Assembly (NCBI RefSeq): GCF_009796825.1
Contig: NZ_CP047030.1
Span: 2,974,501-3,038,500, forward strand
Source of the DNA: Algibacter sp. L3A6
GTDB taxonomy: Bacteria > Bacteroidota > Bacteroidia > Flavobacteriales > Flavobacteriaceae
DNA length: 64,000 nt
Direction of reading: 5' to 3'
The notes beneath the pieces were generated by a model. That model saw only the letters and a program-made list of their open reading frames with translations. It was not told the DNA's origin and searched no databases. Numbering within the stretch: position 1 is the first letter of the stretch; each line of letters begins with the position of its first letter. The translations under genes and the position numbers were made by a program. Below are positions 1 to 7,783 of this stretch, piece by piece.

Positions 1-508
1 TAGGCATAACCATTTTCATAGCTTTCTCGTGCGGAATTCCGTTAAGTTTAAAGGTTTGTAAATTAATTCCCGAAGACATGGTGTTTATAAAAGTGGCAGC
101 TTCTTTGTAAATAAGGTTGCCGTATATAATGTTTGAAGAATTGGTGTAAACCAATAATTTTTCTTGTTTTCCGTTTAAAATATTTTTCTGAAAATTCTTC
201 GGAATTACATAAAACCCTTTAATTTCAGGATTATTTATAAAAATGTCGTCTATATTATCGTTAGAGTTCAAAAACTGAATGATGTTTAACTTCGGAGAAG
301 CTTCCACATTGCTAATTACTTTTCTGCTTAAATCGTTATGATCTAAATCTAGAACGGCAATTGATACGTTTTTTATAGCGCCTTCTTCATAAATAGCGCC
401 GAGATAAAAGAAAACGCCAATAGGAATCACAAATAGAAGCACCCAAGCGGTGGGCCTTTTTTTAAGCCTTATAAACTCTCTAATTATTATTTGTAGTATC
501 GTTTTCAA
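1..508 (-). CDS. ABC-2 type transporter permease, N-terminal part (runs off window start)
   Basis: This is the first 169 codons of an ABC-2 family membrane permease; the rest lies beyond position 1. I read it from a TTG start at 508-506, whose bases overlap the TGA stop of the hlyD-like gene (505-507), a typical translational-coupling overlap. The frame is open to the window edge. The N-terminus has a short basic cytoplasmic stretch (RLKKRPTAW), then one membrane segment (about residues 22-40), then a long extracytoplasmic domain starting with VSIAVLDLDHND, which is the usual layout of the YhbR/YbhR-like permeases that pair with HlyD proteins. With the two upstream genes it would make an export system crossing both membranes. 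The substrate cannot be told. The ATPase and second permease are presumably beyond the window. Confidence 0.85.
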   Translation of the reverse strand, partial: MKTILQIIIREFIRLKKRPTAWVLLFVIPIGVFFYLGAIYEEGAIKNVSIAVLDLDHNDLSRKVISNVEASPKLNIIQFLNSNDNIDDIFINNPEIKGFYVIPKNFQKNILNGKQEKLLVYTNSSNIIYGNLIYKEAATFINTMSSGINLQTFKLNGIPHEKAMKMVMP

Positions 509-1488
509 AATTGGATATTAAGACTCATGCCTGGACGTAAACCTTCTATTCTTTTTGAAGGTGTTAAATGAATTTCAAAAGTTTTCATATCCAATCGGCC
601 TTTATCAGCTGTTGGAACCCAATCTGCAAAATCGGCCATTGGTGCAATATAAGTTACCTTAAATGTATGTGGCTCATTATTAAAAGCTGGTAGATTTCCT
701 GAGATTTCTGTTCCCATGGAAAAATCCTGTAAAAAATCTTCCCTTACATGAATTACAGCATATATTTCTTCTAATTTCTGAATAGTAAATATGGGGTAAC
801 CAGCAGGCATCACTTCACTTTCTTCTGCTAGTTTTGATGAGATTTCACCAGAAACGGGAGCGTAAACTTCTAATTCTTTATAATAAGCTTTGGCTTCACT
901 TACTTTTCCTCCAGCAGCATTCATCTGGCCTTTGGCGGCTTTTTTGTCTTCAATTCTGGCTCCTTCTTTTGCCATTTCAAACATATATTTGGCTGCATTC
1001 ATTTGATCGAAAGCTGCATCGCGCTTAAAGGTGATTTCATCCATTTGTTGTTGAGATATCAAACTGTCTTTAGCCATGGCTTTTAATCTTTTAAAAGACT
1101 TTTCTGCAAAGCTATATTGACTTTCAGCCATTTTATATTTGTCTTCTACGGCGGATAATTCTTGACTTCTAGCTCCAGAGTTTGCTTTATCGCTTACCGA
1201 TTTAGCAGCATCAAACATGCCTTCAGCTTGTTGAATTTTAGCATCCAGAATATCACTTTCAATAGTTGCAAGTAGTTGTCCTTTTTTAACTTGGTCGCCT
1301 AGCTTTACACAAATGGTTTCTATACGACCAGGAACTTCGGAAGCCACACGGATTTCGGTGGTTTCAAATAAACCAACAAAAAAACGATTTTCATTTTCGT
1401 TAGGTTTTAAAAGAAGCAACAAAAATATGCCGATAGCGATAATTAACACTGGAACTATTAATATAAGAATTTGCTTTTTGTTTTTCAT
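505..1488 (-). CDS. HlyD/EmrA-family periplasmic adaptor (membrane fusion protein)
   Basis: This 327-residue protein is the periplasmic adaptor linking an inner-membrane ABC-2 permease to an outer-membrane TolC-like channel. It has one N-terminal membrane anchor (residues about 5-27), a split biotinyl-lipoyl domain whose first half reads VASEVPGRIETICVKLGDQV and second half YAPVSGEISSKLAEESE, and between them an alpha-helical hairpin rich in Ala, Lys and Glu (about residues 75-205). A beta-barrel domain follows, ending GLRPGMSLNIQF, the family's usual C-terminal motif. It sits 14 bases behind the tolC-like gene and overlaps the permease start, so the three are almost certainly one operon. Comparable operons in other bacteria handle drugs or bile-like compounds; nothing here fixes the substrate. 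Confidence 0.93.
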   Translation of the reverse strand: MKNKKQILILIVPVLIIAIGIFLLLLLKPNENENRFFVGLFETTEIRVASEVPGRIETICVKLGDQVKKGQLLATIESDILDAKIQQAEGMFDAAKSVSDKANSGARSQELSAVEDKYKMAESQYSFAEKSFKRLKAMAKDSLISQQQMDEITFKRDAAFDQMNAAKYMFEMAKEGARIEDKKAAKGQMNAAGGKVSEAKAYYKELEVYAPVSGEISSKLAEESEVMPAGYPIFTIQKLEEIYAVIHVREDFLQDFSMGTEISGNLPAFNNEPHTFKVTYIAPMADFADWVPTADKGRLDMKTFEIHLTPSKRIEGLRPGMSLNIQF

Positions 1489-1502
1489 AATAGAATAAGT
1501 TT

Positions 1503-2891
1503 CTAATTTTTCAAATTTTCAATTTGTAAACTCCCTGTTGAGATTAATAAATCTAATGCAACCATGCGTTGTTGTGCTACAAAATTGTAATAGTTAAGCA
1601 CGGCATTTTGATATTCTGTCTCGGTTTGCAAGCGATCTGATATTGATATTAACCCTTCGCGGTAACTTTTAATTGCTAGATTTAAGCTGTTTTTGGCAAC
1701 CTGCATTTCTTGCGCTTTTAATACCAATTGTTGATTTTTAACATCAAAATTTACCTGTACTTTTTTTGCGAAAAGTTCTAGTTTTTCTTCAATATCACTT
1801 TTTTCTTCTTCAATTATATTTTTTTCGATACGTGCTATGTGTGTTTCGTTGGTATGTTTTAAGCCGCTAAATAATTCCCATTGCATACCAACTCCCAAAA
1901 AGTAAGCAGGAGCTAATTCGAATTTGTCTAATTCTAAATTTATATTTTCACCACCAGGAAGTGCGTATGGGGTTTCTAAAGTGGCATTAAACAAATTAGA
2001 GTAAGATAGGGAAGCCACCGCTTGAACCTTTGGTAAATAGGCGTTTTTATTCATTTTTAACTTATAATCGTAAGCTTTTACAGAAGCGTCTAGGGCTTTT
2101 AATTCGGGACGATCACTAAAGTTTTGTTCTATGTTTTTTAACGTCCATGGCGTTAATTCGAAGCTGTAATTTTCTAAAGTTGAAATATTTACATCCGTTA
2201 ACATAGAAAGTTTTAAATATAATAAACTGAGATTGCCGTGAAGTTCTATCTTTTTGGATGCTAAGCTTAATTCGGCTGCCGTAATTTTATCTCGATCATA
2301 GGGAATGGCTAATCCATTTTCTATGGCTGTTTTTACTCTTTCTTTTTCTTTTGCTAAACGTTCTTCACTTTTGGTGATAACAATTTCAGATTGTTTCAGT
2401 AATTCAATTGTATCAAAAGTGTCAATAACATCCTTTATAATATCTGCTTTTTCAGCATGAAGCATAAAGTTTTTTGCTTTAATTTTTTCTTCAGTAGCTT
2501 TAGATCCATATTTTACTTGTAAGCCAGAAAACAGCAGAGCTTTAGCCGTTAGGTTTGCATTGAAAATTTGGCCTTGCGTATTGAATCTCGAGTCGCCTTC
2601 AAATAATTCAATACCCGTAATGGGTAACTGTAGTGTTGGGGTGTCGATATCTATACTACTCGATGCGTAGCCATACTTGGCATCGGCTTCTAGAGTTGGA
2701 ATAAAATTCTGACGGATAATTTTTCTTTCTATGCTGTCGATAGAAAGTTCATGAATCGATTTTTTTAAGGCATAACTTTTTTCTAAACTTCGGTTAATTA
2801 AATCGATTTCAATAGTGCTTAAATTATTCTGAGCCATTAAAGAACTCATGCAAAAGAAGCTGAAGAAACTTATATAAATTAATTTTTTCAT
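1503..2891 (-). CDS. TolC-family outer membrane efflux protein
   Basis: The product is an outer-membrane channel of the TolC/OEP family and the first gene of the efflux operon. It has a Sec signal peptide ending near FCMSSLMAQ and two repeated OEP halves with long amphipathic helices, for example the Glu/Lys-rich stretch around ITKSEERLAKEKERVKTAIENG and the C-terminal repeat LAIKSYREGLISISDRLQTETEYQNA. The length (about 462 residues) is normal. I chose the ATG at 2891 because the signal peptide starts MKKLIYI there; an in-frame ATG three codons upstream (2900) adds only Met-Cys-Cys. No TetR regulator lies next to it within the window, unlike many such operons. Confidence 0.92.
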   Translation of the reverse strand: MKKLIYISFFSFFCMSSLMAQNNLSTIEIDLINRSLEKSYALKKSIHELSIDSIERKIIRQNFIPTLEADAKYGYASSSIDIDTPTLQLPITGIELFEGDSRFNTQGQIFNANLTAKALLFSGLQVKYGSKATEEKIKAKNFMLHAEKADIIKDVIDTFDTIELLKQSEIVITKSEERLAKEKERVKTAIENGLAIPYDRDKITAAELSLASKKIELHGNLSLLYLKLSMLTDVNISTLENYSFELTPWTLKNIEQNFSDRPELKALDASVKAYDYKLKMNKNAYLPKVQAVASLSYSNLFNATLETPYALPGGENINLELDKFELAPAYFLGVGMQWELFSGLKHTNETHIARIEKNIIEEEKSDIEEKLELFAKKVQVNFDVKNQQLVLKAQEMQVAKNSLNLAIKSYREGLISISDRLQTETEYQNAVLNYYNFVAQQRMVALDLLISTGSLQIENLKN

Positions 2892-3000
2892 ACAACACAA
2901 ATAATAGAAGAAGTTAGTAAAACCATCATAAAAAAATGAAAATTTATATTATGGTTAATTAACGGTTACGTACAAGAATAGTACGGTTTTGCGTGCGAGG

Positions 3001-3096
3001 AATTTCCTGATGAAAATTAGACGTAGCAAATACGCTACTACCTTTATTTAAGCACTAAATTACGGAATTATTTCTATATGATGTAACCACATCGTT
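3001..3096. repeat. Palindrome-associated repeat, copy B (homologous to 5653-5742)
   Basis: By eye, 3001-3053 aligns without gaps to 5653-5705, with about 39 of 53 bases identical, and the similarity goes on with small gaps to the ccacat-cg end near 3094. In both copies the end of the element lies 10-20 bases behind the stop codon of a minus-strand gene. This copy has lost most of the perfect inverted repeat seen in copy A but keeps an imperfect one (tttcctgatgaaa). The function is not known to me; it could be a mobile palindrome, a recombination site or a transcript end. The rest of the 206-bp gap at 2901-3106 shows no gene. Confidence 0.6.
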
Positions 3097-3106
3097 TTTA
3101 TTTTTC

Positions 3107-3451
3107 CTAGGAAATAAGTTGGTTAATTTGGTCTGTTATAGAGAAAAGAAAAAGGACAATTAAAAGTGTAAAAAGATTCGTTTTGAATTTTACGTATTCT
3201 TTTTCTTTATACCTTTTCAGGGTTTTGTAAACTAAAAAAAGGGCTACAAGAACTATTGGAAGTGAATTTAATATGAAGTCCATATACCTTAATTTGGCAA
3301 TTCTACTCGAACTAGCACCGGAACCATATAAGAGGAAGAAAACTAAAGTTTCAATGAAAATTAGTAATAATAGAACTCCAAAGATCAATATTGAATTGAT
3401 TCCAATGCTGAGATAATTTGTCTTTATTTTGAGGAATTCCGATGTTTTCAA
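3107..3451 (-). CDS. Small membrane protein of unknown function
   Basis: I do not recognise this 114-residue protein. It has three clear hydrophobic segments (about residues 16-40, 55-72 and 92-110), separated by short charged loops such as YKTLKRYKEKEYVKFK, so it should be an integral inner-membrane protein. It starts with TTG at 3451, directly after the TAA of the upstream 62-residue gene, so the two are translated from one message. Both belong to an accessory patch of short genes, and the palindromic repeat copy B follows its stop. It could be a remnant or an immunity-type protein, but nothing in the sequence proves that. Confidence 0.55.
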   Translation of the reverse strand: MKTSEFLKIKTNYLSIGINSILIFGVLLLLIFIETLVFFLLYGSGASSSRIAKLRYMDFILNSLPIVLVALFLVYKTLKRYKEKEYVKFKTNLFTLLIVLFLFSITDQINQLIS

Positions 3452-3640
3452 TTAAGGTTTTTTAGTTGATTTAATTGAGATTATAAGCCATAAACATCCA
3501 ATGATGAAACAAGCTATTCCCAATAAAATTAATATCGTATTTGTTGGGTGGCCAATTTTGATTGTATAGCCAATTCCGGTAAGTAACCAACCTAAAATGA
3601 TTGTTATTATAGAGGTTATTATTTTTAATGATGGACTCAT
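3452..3640 (-). CDS. Small two-helix membrane protein
   Basis: This 62-residue ORF consists almost entirely of two hydrophobic helices (about residues 6-26 and 33-55), a short loop (KIGHPTN) and a basic tail (KSTKKP). The stop codon abuts the TTG start of the following 114-residue membrane protein gene, which suggests a two-gene unit. I recognise no family. Very short hydrophobic proteins of this sort are common in Bacteroidota accessory regions. Confidence 0.5.
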   Translation of the reverse strand: MSPSLKIITSIITIILGWLLTGIGYTIKIGHPTNTILILLGIACFIIGCLWLIISIKSTKKP

Positions 3641-3671
3641 TTTAAAAGTTAGGGGAGTGGTTTTAATTTGT

Positions 3672-3998
3672 TTAATGCGAAACTACTTTCAGACCTATAA
3701 TTGAAATAATTAATGTTGAAATAAAAAATATGCGTAAAGTTGTTGCGGGTTCATTAAAAACAAATATACCAACTAAAACAGTACCTACAGCTCCAATACC
3801 TGTCCAAACGGCATAGGCCGTTCCAATTGGGAGGTGTTGCGTTACTTTTAAAAGAAGCGACATACTTATTACTAAACAAATAATGAAAGCGATGTACCAG
3901 TACGTAGATTCTATTCCTGTTGCTTCTTTGGCTTTACCAAGTGAAGTAGCGAAGGCAACTTCAAAAAGCCCAGCAATTACTAATAGTATCCAATTCAT
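3672..3998 (-). CDS. SMR-family exporter, Gdx/SugE-like
   Basis: The product is a four-helix small multidrug resistance protein of 108 residues, the usual family length. It looks like the Gdx (guanidinium/proton exchanger, formerly SugE) subtype rather than the EmrE subtype: it begins MNWILLVIAGLFEVAFA with the essential glutamate at residue 13 and carries the Gdx signature PIGTAYAVWTGIGAVG in helix 3. Gdx proteins export guanidinium and some hydrophobic quaternary ammonium ions as dual-topology dimers. It lies 27 bases behind the ACT-domain gene, so it is probably cotranscribed with it. I saw no convincing guanidine riboswitch in front of the cluster. Confidence 0.88.
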   Translation of the reverse strand: MNWILLVIAGLFEVAFATSLGKAKEATGIESTYWYIAFIICLVISMSLLLKVTQHLPIGTAYAVWTGIGAVGTVLVGIFVFNEPATTLRIFFISTLIISIIGLKVVSH

Positions 3999-4025
3999 TT
4001 ATTTTTATGTTTTAGTATTAATGTT

Positions 4026-4418
4026 TTATTTTGAAAATTCATTTAAAATCTTTATTGCTTTTTCTGTGTCTTCTACATCTACAAAAATATGATCGTGATA
4101 ATAAGCTGCAACAACATTGCAGCTAATTCCATTTTTAGATAAAGCATTAGAAAATGCGGCTGTTAAGCCAACGGCTTCTAGAGACGAATGCACTGTAAGT
4201 GTAATCCAAGATGCTACAAAAGAATACTCTAAACCCAATTGGTCTGCCACTTCTTTTTTAGCAATAATGGTAGTGCTTTCTTCTTCTTTAAAAGTCATTA
4301 CAATTTGGCTCAAATTAATGAACTCCAAACGTTCTGTTTTACAAAATACAAATTCGCCTAAATTGTGTTTAGGTTTCATTGATTTTAAAAGCATTTCTAA
4401 ATTTTTTTCTCCGCTCAT
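4026..4418 (-). CDS. ACT-domain protein (COG3602-like)
   Basis: This 130-residue protein resembles the COG3602/ACT_7 family, a pair of ACT-like folds: the N-terminal half carries LLKSMKPKHNLGEFVFC and the C-terminal half SSLEAVGLTAAFSNALSKNGISCNVVAAYYHDHIFV, a strongly conserved block in that family. ACT domains bind small ligands, often amino acids, but the ligand of this family is not established. The start (4418) directly follows the stop of the DJ-1-like ORF, and the Gdx exporter follows 27 bases later, so the three probably share one message. It might sense the small molecule linked to the exporter, which is only a guess from context. Confidence 0.82.
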   Translation of the reverse strand: MSGEKNLEMLLKSMKPKHNLGEFVFCKTERLEFINLSQIVMTFKEEESTTIIAKKEVADQLGLEYSFVASWITLTVHSSLEAVGLTAAFSNALSKNGISCNVVAAYYHDHIFVDVEDTEKAIKILNEFSK

Positions 4419-4796
4419 TTATTTAATGCTTTTGTTTAGTTTTTGTAGTTCTTTTAGGGGTGCTTTACCAACGCTATGTGCAGATTGTGGGTTTTGCCTT
4501 GTTACTAATCTTTGGTCTGTAACAACGTACCCCGTAAAAGGGGCCAATTTTTCAAAAATAGCACCATGTGCTATTAATTGATCTTCTAGTAAAAAAGGAA
4601 TCACATTTTCTAGTTTTACTTTTATCTCTTCTTCATTATTTGAGAAATTTTTTAAATTTTCAAAGAAAGGAATAAGTTTATTTTGAGTTTGTTTTGAGCA
4701 ACATAGCTTAGTTAAATCAATATAGGCTTGTTTTTCATGAGTATTTAAATTTGGTAGTTCATTGATTACTTCATCTAATGATGTTTGATTCTCCAT
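4419..4796 (-). pseudogene. DJ-1/PfpI-like C-terminal fragment on an unrelated N-terminus
   Basis: The last 60 or so of 125 residues match the C-terminal end of DJ-1/PfpI (type 1 glutamine amidotransferase-like) proteins: VIPFLLEDQLIAHGAIFEK, then GYVVTDQRLVTRQNPQSA, the block that closes that fold. The catalytic part of the family, with the nucleophile-elbow cysteine and the preceding glutamate, is missing. The first 60 residues are unrelated to DJ-1 as far as I can see and resemble nothing I know. The frame stays open about 25 codons upstream of the ATG without another ATG. I therefore read it as a deletion scar or decayed gene that still leads into the ACT gene. A genuine short fusion protein is the alternative. 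Confidence 0.55.
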
Positions 4797-5105
4797 AGGC
4801 GTTGAAATAGATTCAAGAGTTTTTATTTTCTTTTTTGCAAACCATGGTTCATAAGTAAATTGTTTCTTAGACTAAAAAAAATTAAAATTAAAAGAAGCCA
4901 TGTTTTTTATATGAAAATTCAAGTACCTTGAGAGATGAACTCAAAATTACTTTTATGATCCTTAAGTCTCCAACAGTCTTTTCTATAAATAAATTCCGTT
5001 AAATTTCCATTGAAAATGTTTTTTCAAAGTCAGTATTGATTTTAATTCATTCAATACAAAATTTTCATTTTTTTTAATAGTTGTTTCAACATCATTTTCG
5101 TCAAA
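4797..5105. other. 309-bp gap without a convincing gene
   Basis: This stretch is very AT-rich and lies between the truncated DJ-1-like ORF and the 157-residue membrane protein gene, both on the minus strand. I see no ORF with a plausible start, no clear terminator hairpin and no TAnnTTTG promoter. Next to a truncated gene, it may be decayed coding sequence; the minus-strand frame of the DJ-1-like ORF stays open only to about 4870. Confidence 0.4.
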
Positions 5106-5582
5106 TTAAACTAATTTTTCAATTATTTCACCCAGTTTAACTTCTTTTTGAGTGCCTATTAGAAACTTTTCTCCACTTAGAAGTTCAATAGCCAAACCTT
5201 TGTTTCCTTTCATATTGTATACGGTTCCATGTTTTGTCCAAGGACGGATCCCCCAACCTCCAACAAAGCCATAATTTACCATTTCAGCGCTTTTTATTTC
5301 TGTCCAATTCACTTGCTTCTTGATAAAGGGGAAGAAATTTATTCGGATTTCATTTTGGTCAATTTCAGTTTTTAGTCGCATAAACCAGAACATTGCTATA
5401 AGGCAAAATACAGACACACTAAAAATAATTAAACCTAAATCGGACATAGGTTTGTCTCCAAATTGTTTTCCGAGAATTAGTTGCTTGTAAATTCCTATAA
5501 TCGGTATAATCCCGATGGAGATTAAAATAAGCCAAACCCACCATTGCGTAAATTTCTGATTTTCTTTAAACTCGATTTTCAT
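5106..5582 (-). CDS. Membrane protein with PH-like C-terminal domain, unknown function
   Basis: The product (about 158 residues) has two membrane helices near the N-terminus (roughly residues 15-35 and 48-68 counted from MKIEFKENQ), followed by a beta-rich soluble part with the segment YGFVGGWGIRPWTKHGTVYNM and a close LLSGEKFLIGTQ. This arrangement resembles the small bacterial PH-like membrane proteins seen in many flavobacteria. I prefer the ATG at 5582, because the 12 preceding residues (SLKRSRNK...) look like untranslated leader; an upstream in-frame ATG exists at 5618. The function is unknown. Confidence 0.6.
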   Translation of the reverse strand: MKIEFKENQKFTQWWVWLILISIGIIPIIGIYKQLILGKQFGDKPMSDLGLIIFSVSVFCLIAMFWFMRLKTEIDQNEIRINFFPFIKKQVNWTEIKSAEMVNYGFVGGWGIRPWTKHGTVYNMKGNKGLAIELLSGEKFLIGTQKEVKLGEIIEKLV

Positions 5583-5638
5583 TTTGTTCCTGGATCTTTT
5601 TAAGCTTGTTTGTGACATCTATGATTAGATTAGTGTGG

Positions 5639-5742
5639 TTTTGTTACATCTGATTTTCCGCAGGAAAATCAGATGTAACAAAAGTGCAACGACCTTTGGT
5701 TAAGCCTAAAATAGCAATTAATTTTATACGGTATTACCACAC
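5639..5742. repeat. Palindromic repeat, copy A (21-bp perfect hairpin plus conserved arm)
   Basis: Positions 5639-5659 and 5663-5683 are perfect inverted repeats of 21 bases with a 3-base loop (gca), a remarkable palindrome for an intergenic region. A conserved arm of about 58 bases follows and ends with TTACCACAC at 5734-5742, six bases before the stop of the minus-strand aspartyl-protease-like gene. The arm and one half of the hairpin are homologous to copy B at 3001-3096. As a hairpin behind a stop codon it might end transcription, but it lacks a clean T-run and the sequence conservation outside the stem argues for a repeat family. Confidence 0.8.
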
Positions 5743-5748
5743 GTTTTT

Positions 5749-6969
5749 TTAAATCAAATTCTTTTTAGTTACAACAATTTCTTTAGACTTTCCGTTTTGT
5801 GAAATAATAAGGTTTAATTTTTCTACATGTGTTATTTTAGACCATTCTATATTCCAAAAATCACAAAATTCTTGGTGTGAAAAATTGGAAACATCGGTCT
5901 CATTAACTTTTAAAAGAAAAGCTCCATTTCTTATTTTATTTTTTTTTGTAAAAGCTCTTAATCCTGTCGCTATTTCTATTTTGTTGGTTTCAAAGTTCGG
6001 TTTAAAATTCAGTTCAAATCCTACGAATGTATCAGAACCTACATTTTTTGTAGGTTCTAAAAATAATTGATGTTTTTCCCAATCAACTGTGACTAAAAAA
6101 TTTTCGAGAAAAAGATTTCCTAAAAGTTGCAAGTTGCCAACTTCTCTTTGAAAACTTATAGTTTGATTATTTAGTTTTAAATCGCCAATATTTATACTTT
6201 TAGCAAGTAATTTATAATCTAAAGCTGATTTGCTAAATCCGTATTCTATAATTGAATTTTTGTCTTCTACAATAAAGTTATTTAATTCGCTTGGTTTCAA
6301 AACTATTTTCTCACGTCCATTACCAGTATCAAAATTAAATTGTGAAACATAACCATCTATGTTTAGTTCTATTGTTTCTGTTCCCCAACCCCAAGAAGGA
6401 AGATTAAGATTTATCGAATATTCTGGTTGCGTAGAGAGTAAGTTTGAAATATCATCCGATAAGCGAATAATTTGTTTTTCATAATCTATTTGCCATTTTG
6501 TTTTTTTCATTAAAGTATTACCTATTACTCCGTCTAATTGATTACAGAATTTCACATCATCAAATTTTATATCTAGTGAAGCAGCTCCTATATCGACAAA
6601 TTCTACACCGGAAATATAAATGCTTGAAAGCGTAATTGTTGTAACATCTTCAGTTGTAATTAAAGGACCAGAAACAGTTGATTTAGAAAATGGTTTATAT
6701 TCAAACTCATCTATAATAGACTTATCTATTAATGTTGCTTCGGCACCTGTATCAAAAAGAAAATTATATGTTTTATCGTTTTGAACGATGTCTACAAAAA
6801 TATATCCATCTACATATCGAAAAGGAATTTCTGAATTGTAAGTTATGTTCGTAACTGCACCTTGATTTGCCCATTCCATCATTTTTTTAGCTTGTTCATC
6901 TTGGGAGTTAGCGTTTATAGTAAATACTGATAGAAATAATATTAAAATATAAGTTTTAAGTTTTGTCAT
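5749..6969 (-). CDS. Secreted retropepsin-like aspartyl protease family protein with PDZ-like end
   Basis: The 406-residue product has a signal peptide (about residues 1-22) and two pepsin-type repeats. The first holds FLFDTGAEATLID (Asp at 73), the classic D-T-G-A active-site loop; the second holds FNFDTGNG (Asp at 214). Both halves thus keep the catalytic aspartate, so a single chain may form the active site or each may dimerise. The C-terminal 100 residues (AFTKKNKIRNGAFLLKVNETDVSNFS) look like a PDZ domain. Such proteins occur widely in Bacteroidota, with unknown substrates. The gene stands alone, bounded by palindromic repeat copy A behind its stop and by a matching GTGTGGTAA at 7052-7060 in front. 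Confidence 0.82.
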   Translation of the reverse strand: MTKLKTYILILFLSVFTINANSQDEQAKKMMEWANQGAVTNITYNSEIPFRYVDGYIFVDIVQNDKTYNFLFDTGAEATLIDKSIIDEFEYKPFSKSTVSGPLITTEDVTTITLSSIYISGVEFVDIGAASLDIKFDDVKFCNQLDGVIGNTLMKKTKWQIDYEKQIIRLSDDISNLLSTQPEYSINLNLPSWGWGTETIELNIDGYVSQFNFDTGNGREKIVLKPSELNNFIVEDKNSIIEYGFSKSALDYKLLAKSINIGDLKLNNQTISFQREVGNLQLLGNLFLENFLVTVDWEKHQLFLEPTKNVGSDTFVGFELNFKPNFETNKIEIATGLRAFTKKNKIRNGAFLLKVNETDVSNFSHQEFCDFWNIEWSKITHVEKLNLIISQNGKSKEIVVTKKNLI

Positions 6970-7050
6970 TTTTTATATTTGTTTCTTTGTTCTATCGTAA
7001 AAGACGTAAATTTTTGTGAAATGTTTGCCTGATTACGAATTTTTATCAAA

Positions 7051-7100
7051 TGTGTGGTAACAACAATATAAAGACAATTACCTTTATCTGCCTTATATTA
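7051..7100. repeat. Possible partial third copy of the palindromic repeat arm
   Basis: The sequence begins TGTGTGGTAAC, an exact 9-base inverse of TTACCACAC at 5734-5742, and then shares TATAAA and AATT at similar spacing with the reverse complement of copy A. The rest of the match is weak. It lies upstream of the aspartyl-protease-like gene, so that gene is bracketed by the inverted ends. Confidence 0.3.
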
Positions 7101-7128
7101 AGCTGTTCTTTATCGTTATTATTTCATT

Positions 7129-7599
7129 CTATAGTTCTTCAAGCATTTCATTGTAATCGTATTGTAAATCCTCATGTAGGCCCGAAATTATTTTTTTAGC
7201 CATGAGTAATTGGCGATCGTATAAGTTTACCAATTGTGTGCTACGTTTAATGCTTGGTGAAAAGTTTTTTAAGGTTTTACAGAAATAGATAAGTAGTTCG
7301 GCTTCTGTTTCTTTCTTCTGAGAGTAGCGTACATACTTTTTTACGTTTCTTAAAATTTTACGAACCGATTTCCTGATATAAAAAAAACTATCTCTGTTTA
7401 TGGTTTCAAACTCATCATCTATATATGTTTTAACCGATTGAATGTAATCATCTTCATGAGCCGATTCAAACAATAAATAGGTAAGGAGTTCCTTGTTTTC
7501 TTTTTTAAAGCGCGATAACCTAAGGCAAAGCGCTATCAATTCGCTTTGCGACTGATGTTGTAATTCTTTTTTTATAGCGACTGCCGAAACTGCTTTCAT
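7129..7599 (-). CDS. Conserved hypothetical helical protein
   Basis: This 156-residue protein is rich in Lys, Glu and Leu and should be almost entirely alpha-helical and cytosolic: it has no signal peptide or membrane segment. Segments such as SELIALCLRLSRFKKENKELLTYLLFESAHEDDYI and FYIRKSVRKILRNVKKYVRYS suggest a helical bundle with a basic face. I recall similar short proteins in other Flavobacteriaceae but no function. It lies downstream of the dehydrogenase E1 gene, which has its own terminator, so the two are separate units. Confidence 0.7.
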   Translation of the reverse strand: MKAVSAVAIKKELQHQSQSELIALCLRLSRFKKENKELLTYLLFESAHEDDYIQSVKTYIDDEFETINRDSFFYIRKSVRKILRNVKKYVRYSQKKETEAELLIYFCKTLKNFSPSIKRSTQLVNLYDRQLLMAKKIISGLHEDLQYDYNEMLEEL

Positions 7600-7716
7600 T
7601 TATAAATAAATTAGATTTTAAATTTAATAAAATAATACGGAATTGGCTGTGCTTAGATATAGAAAGTATAGCCGAATAATGTTTTATGAAAAACGTGAGG
7701 AAATATGTTTGTAAAA

Positions 7717-7753
7717 AAAAGGCTTTGCTCGGGAAAACCTAGCAAAGCCTTTT
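7717..7753 (-). terminator. Rho-independent terminator of the E1 gene
   Basis: A perfect 13-bp stem (7717-7729 with 7741-7753; AAAAGGCTTTGCT) with an 11-base loop is followed, on the minus strand, by a run of T from 7720 down. It lies about 30 bases behind the stop of the 2-oxoacid dehydrogenase gene. Confidence 0.9.
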
Positions 7754-7783
7754 GTGTGATATGTTTATAAGCGAAACTTTTAC

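Noticed and set aside
5639..5742. Calling the palindrome a plain terminator or a full attC site
   Set aside because: No clean T-run follows on the minus strand, and only one attC core word (GTTAAGC) is visible; the homologous copy at 3001 shows it is a repeat of wider kind.
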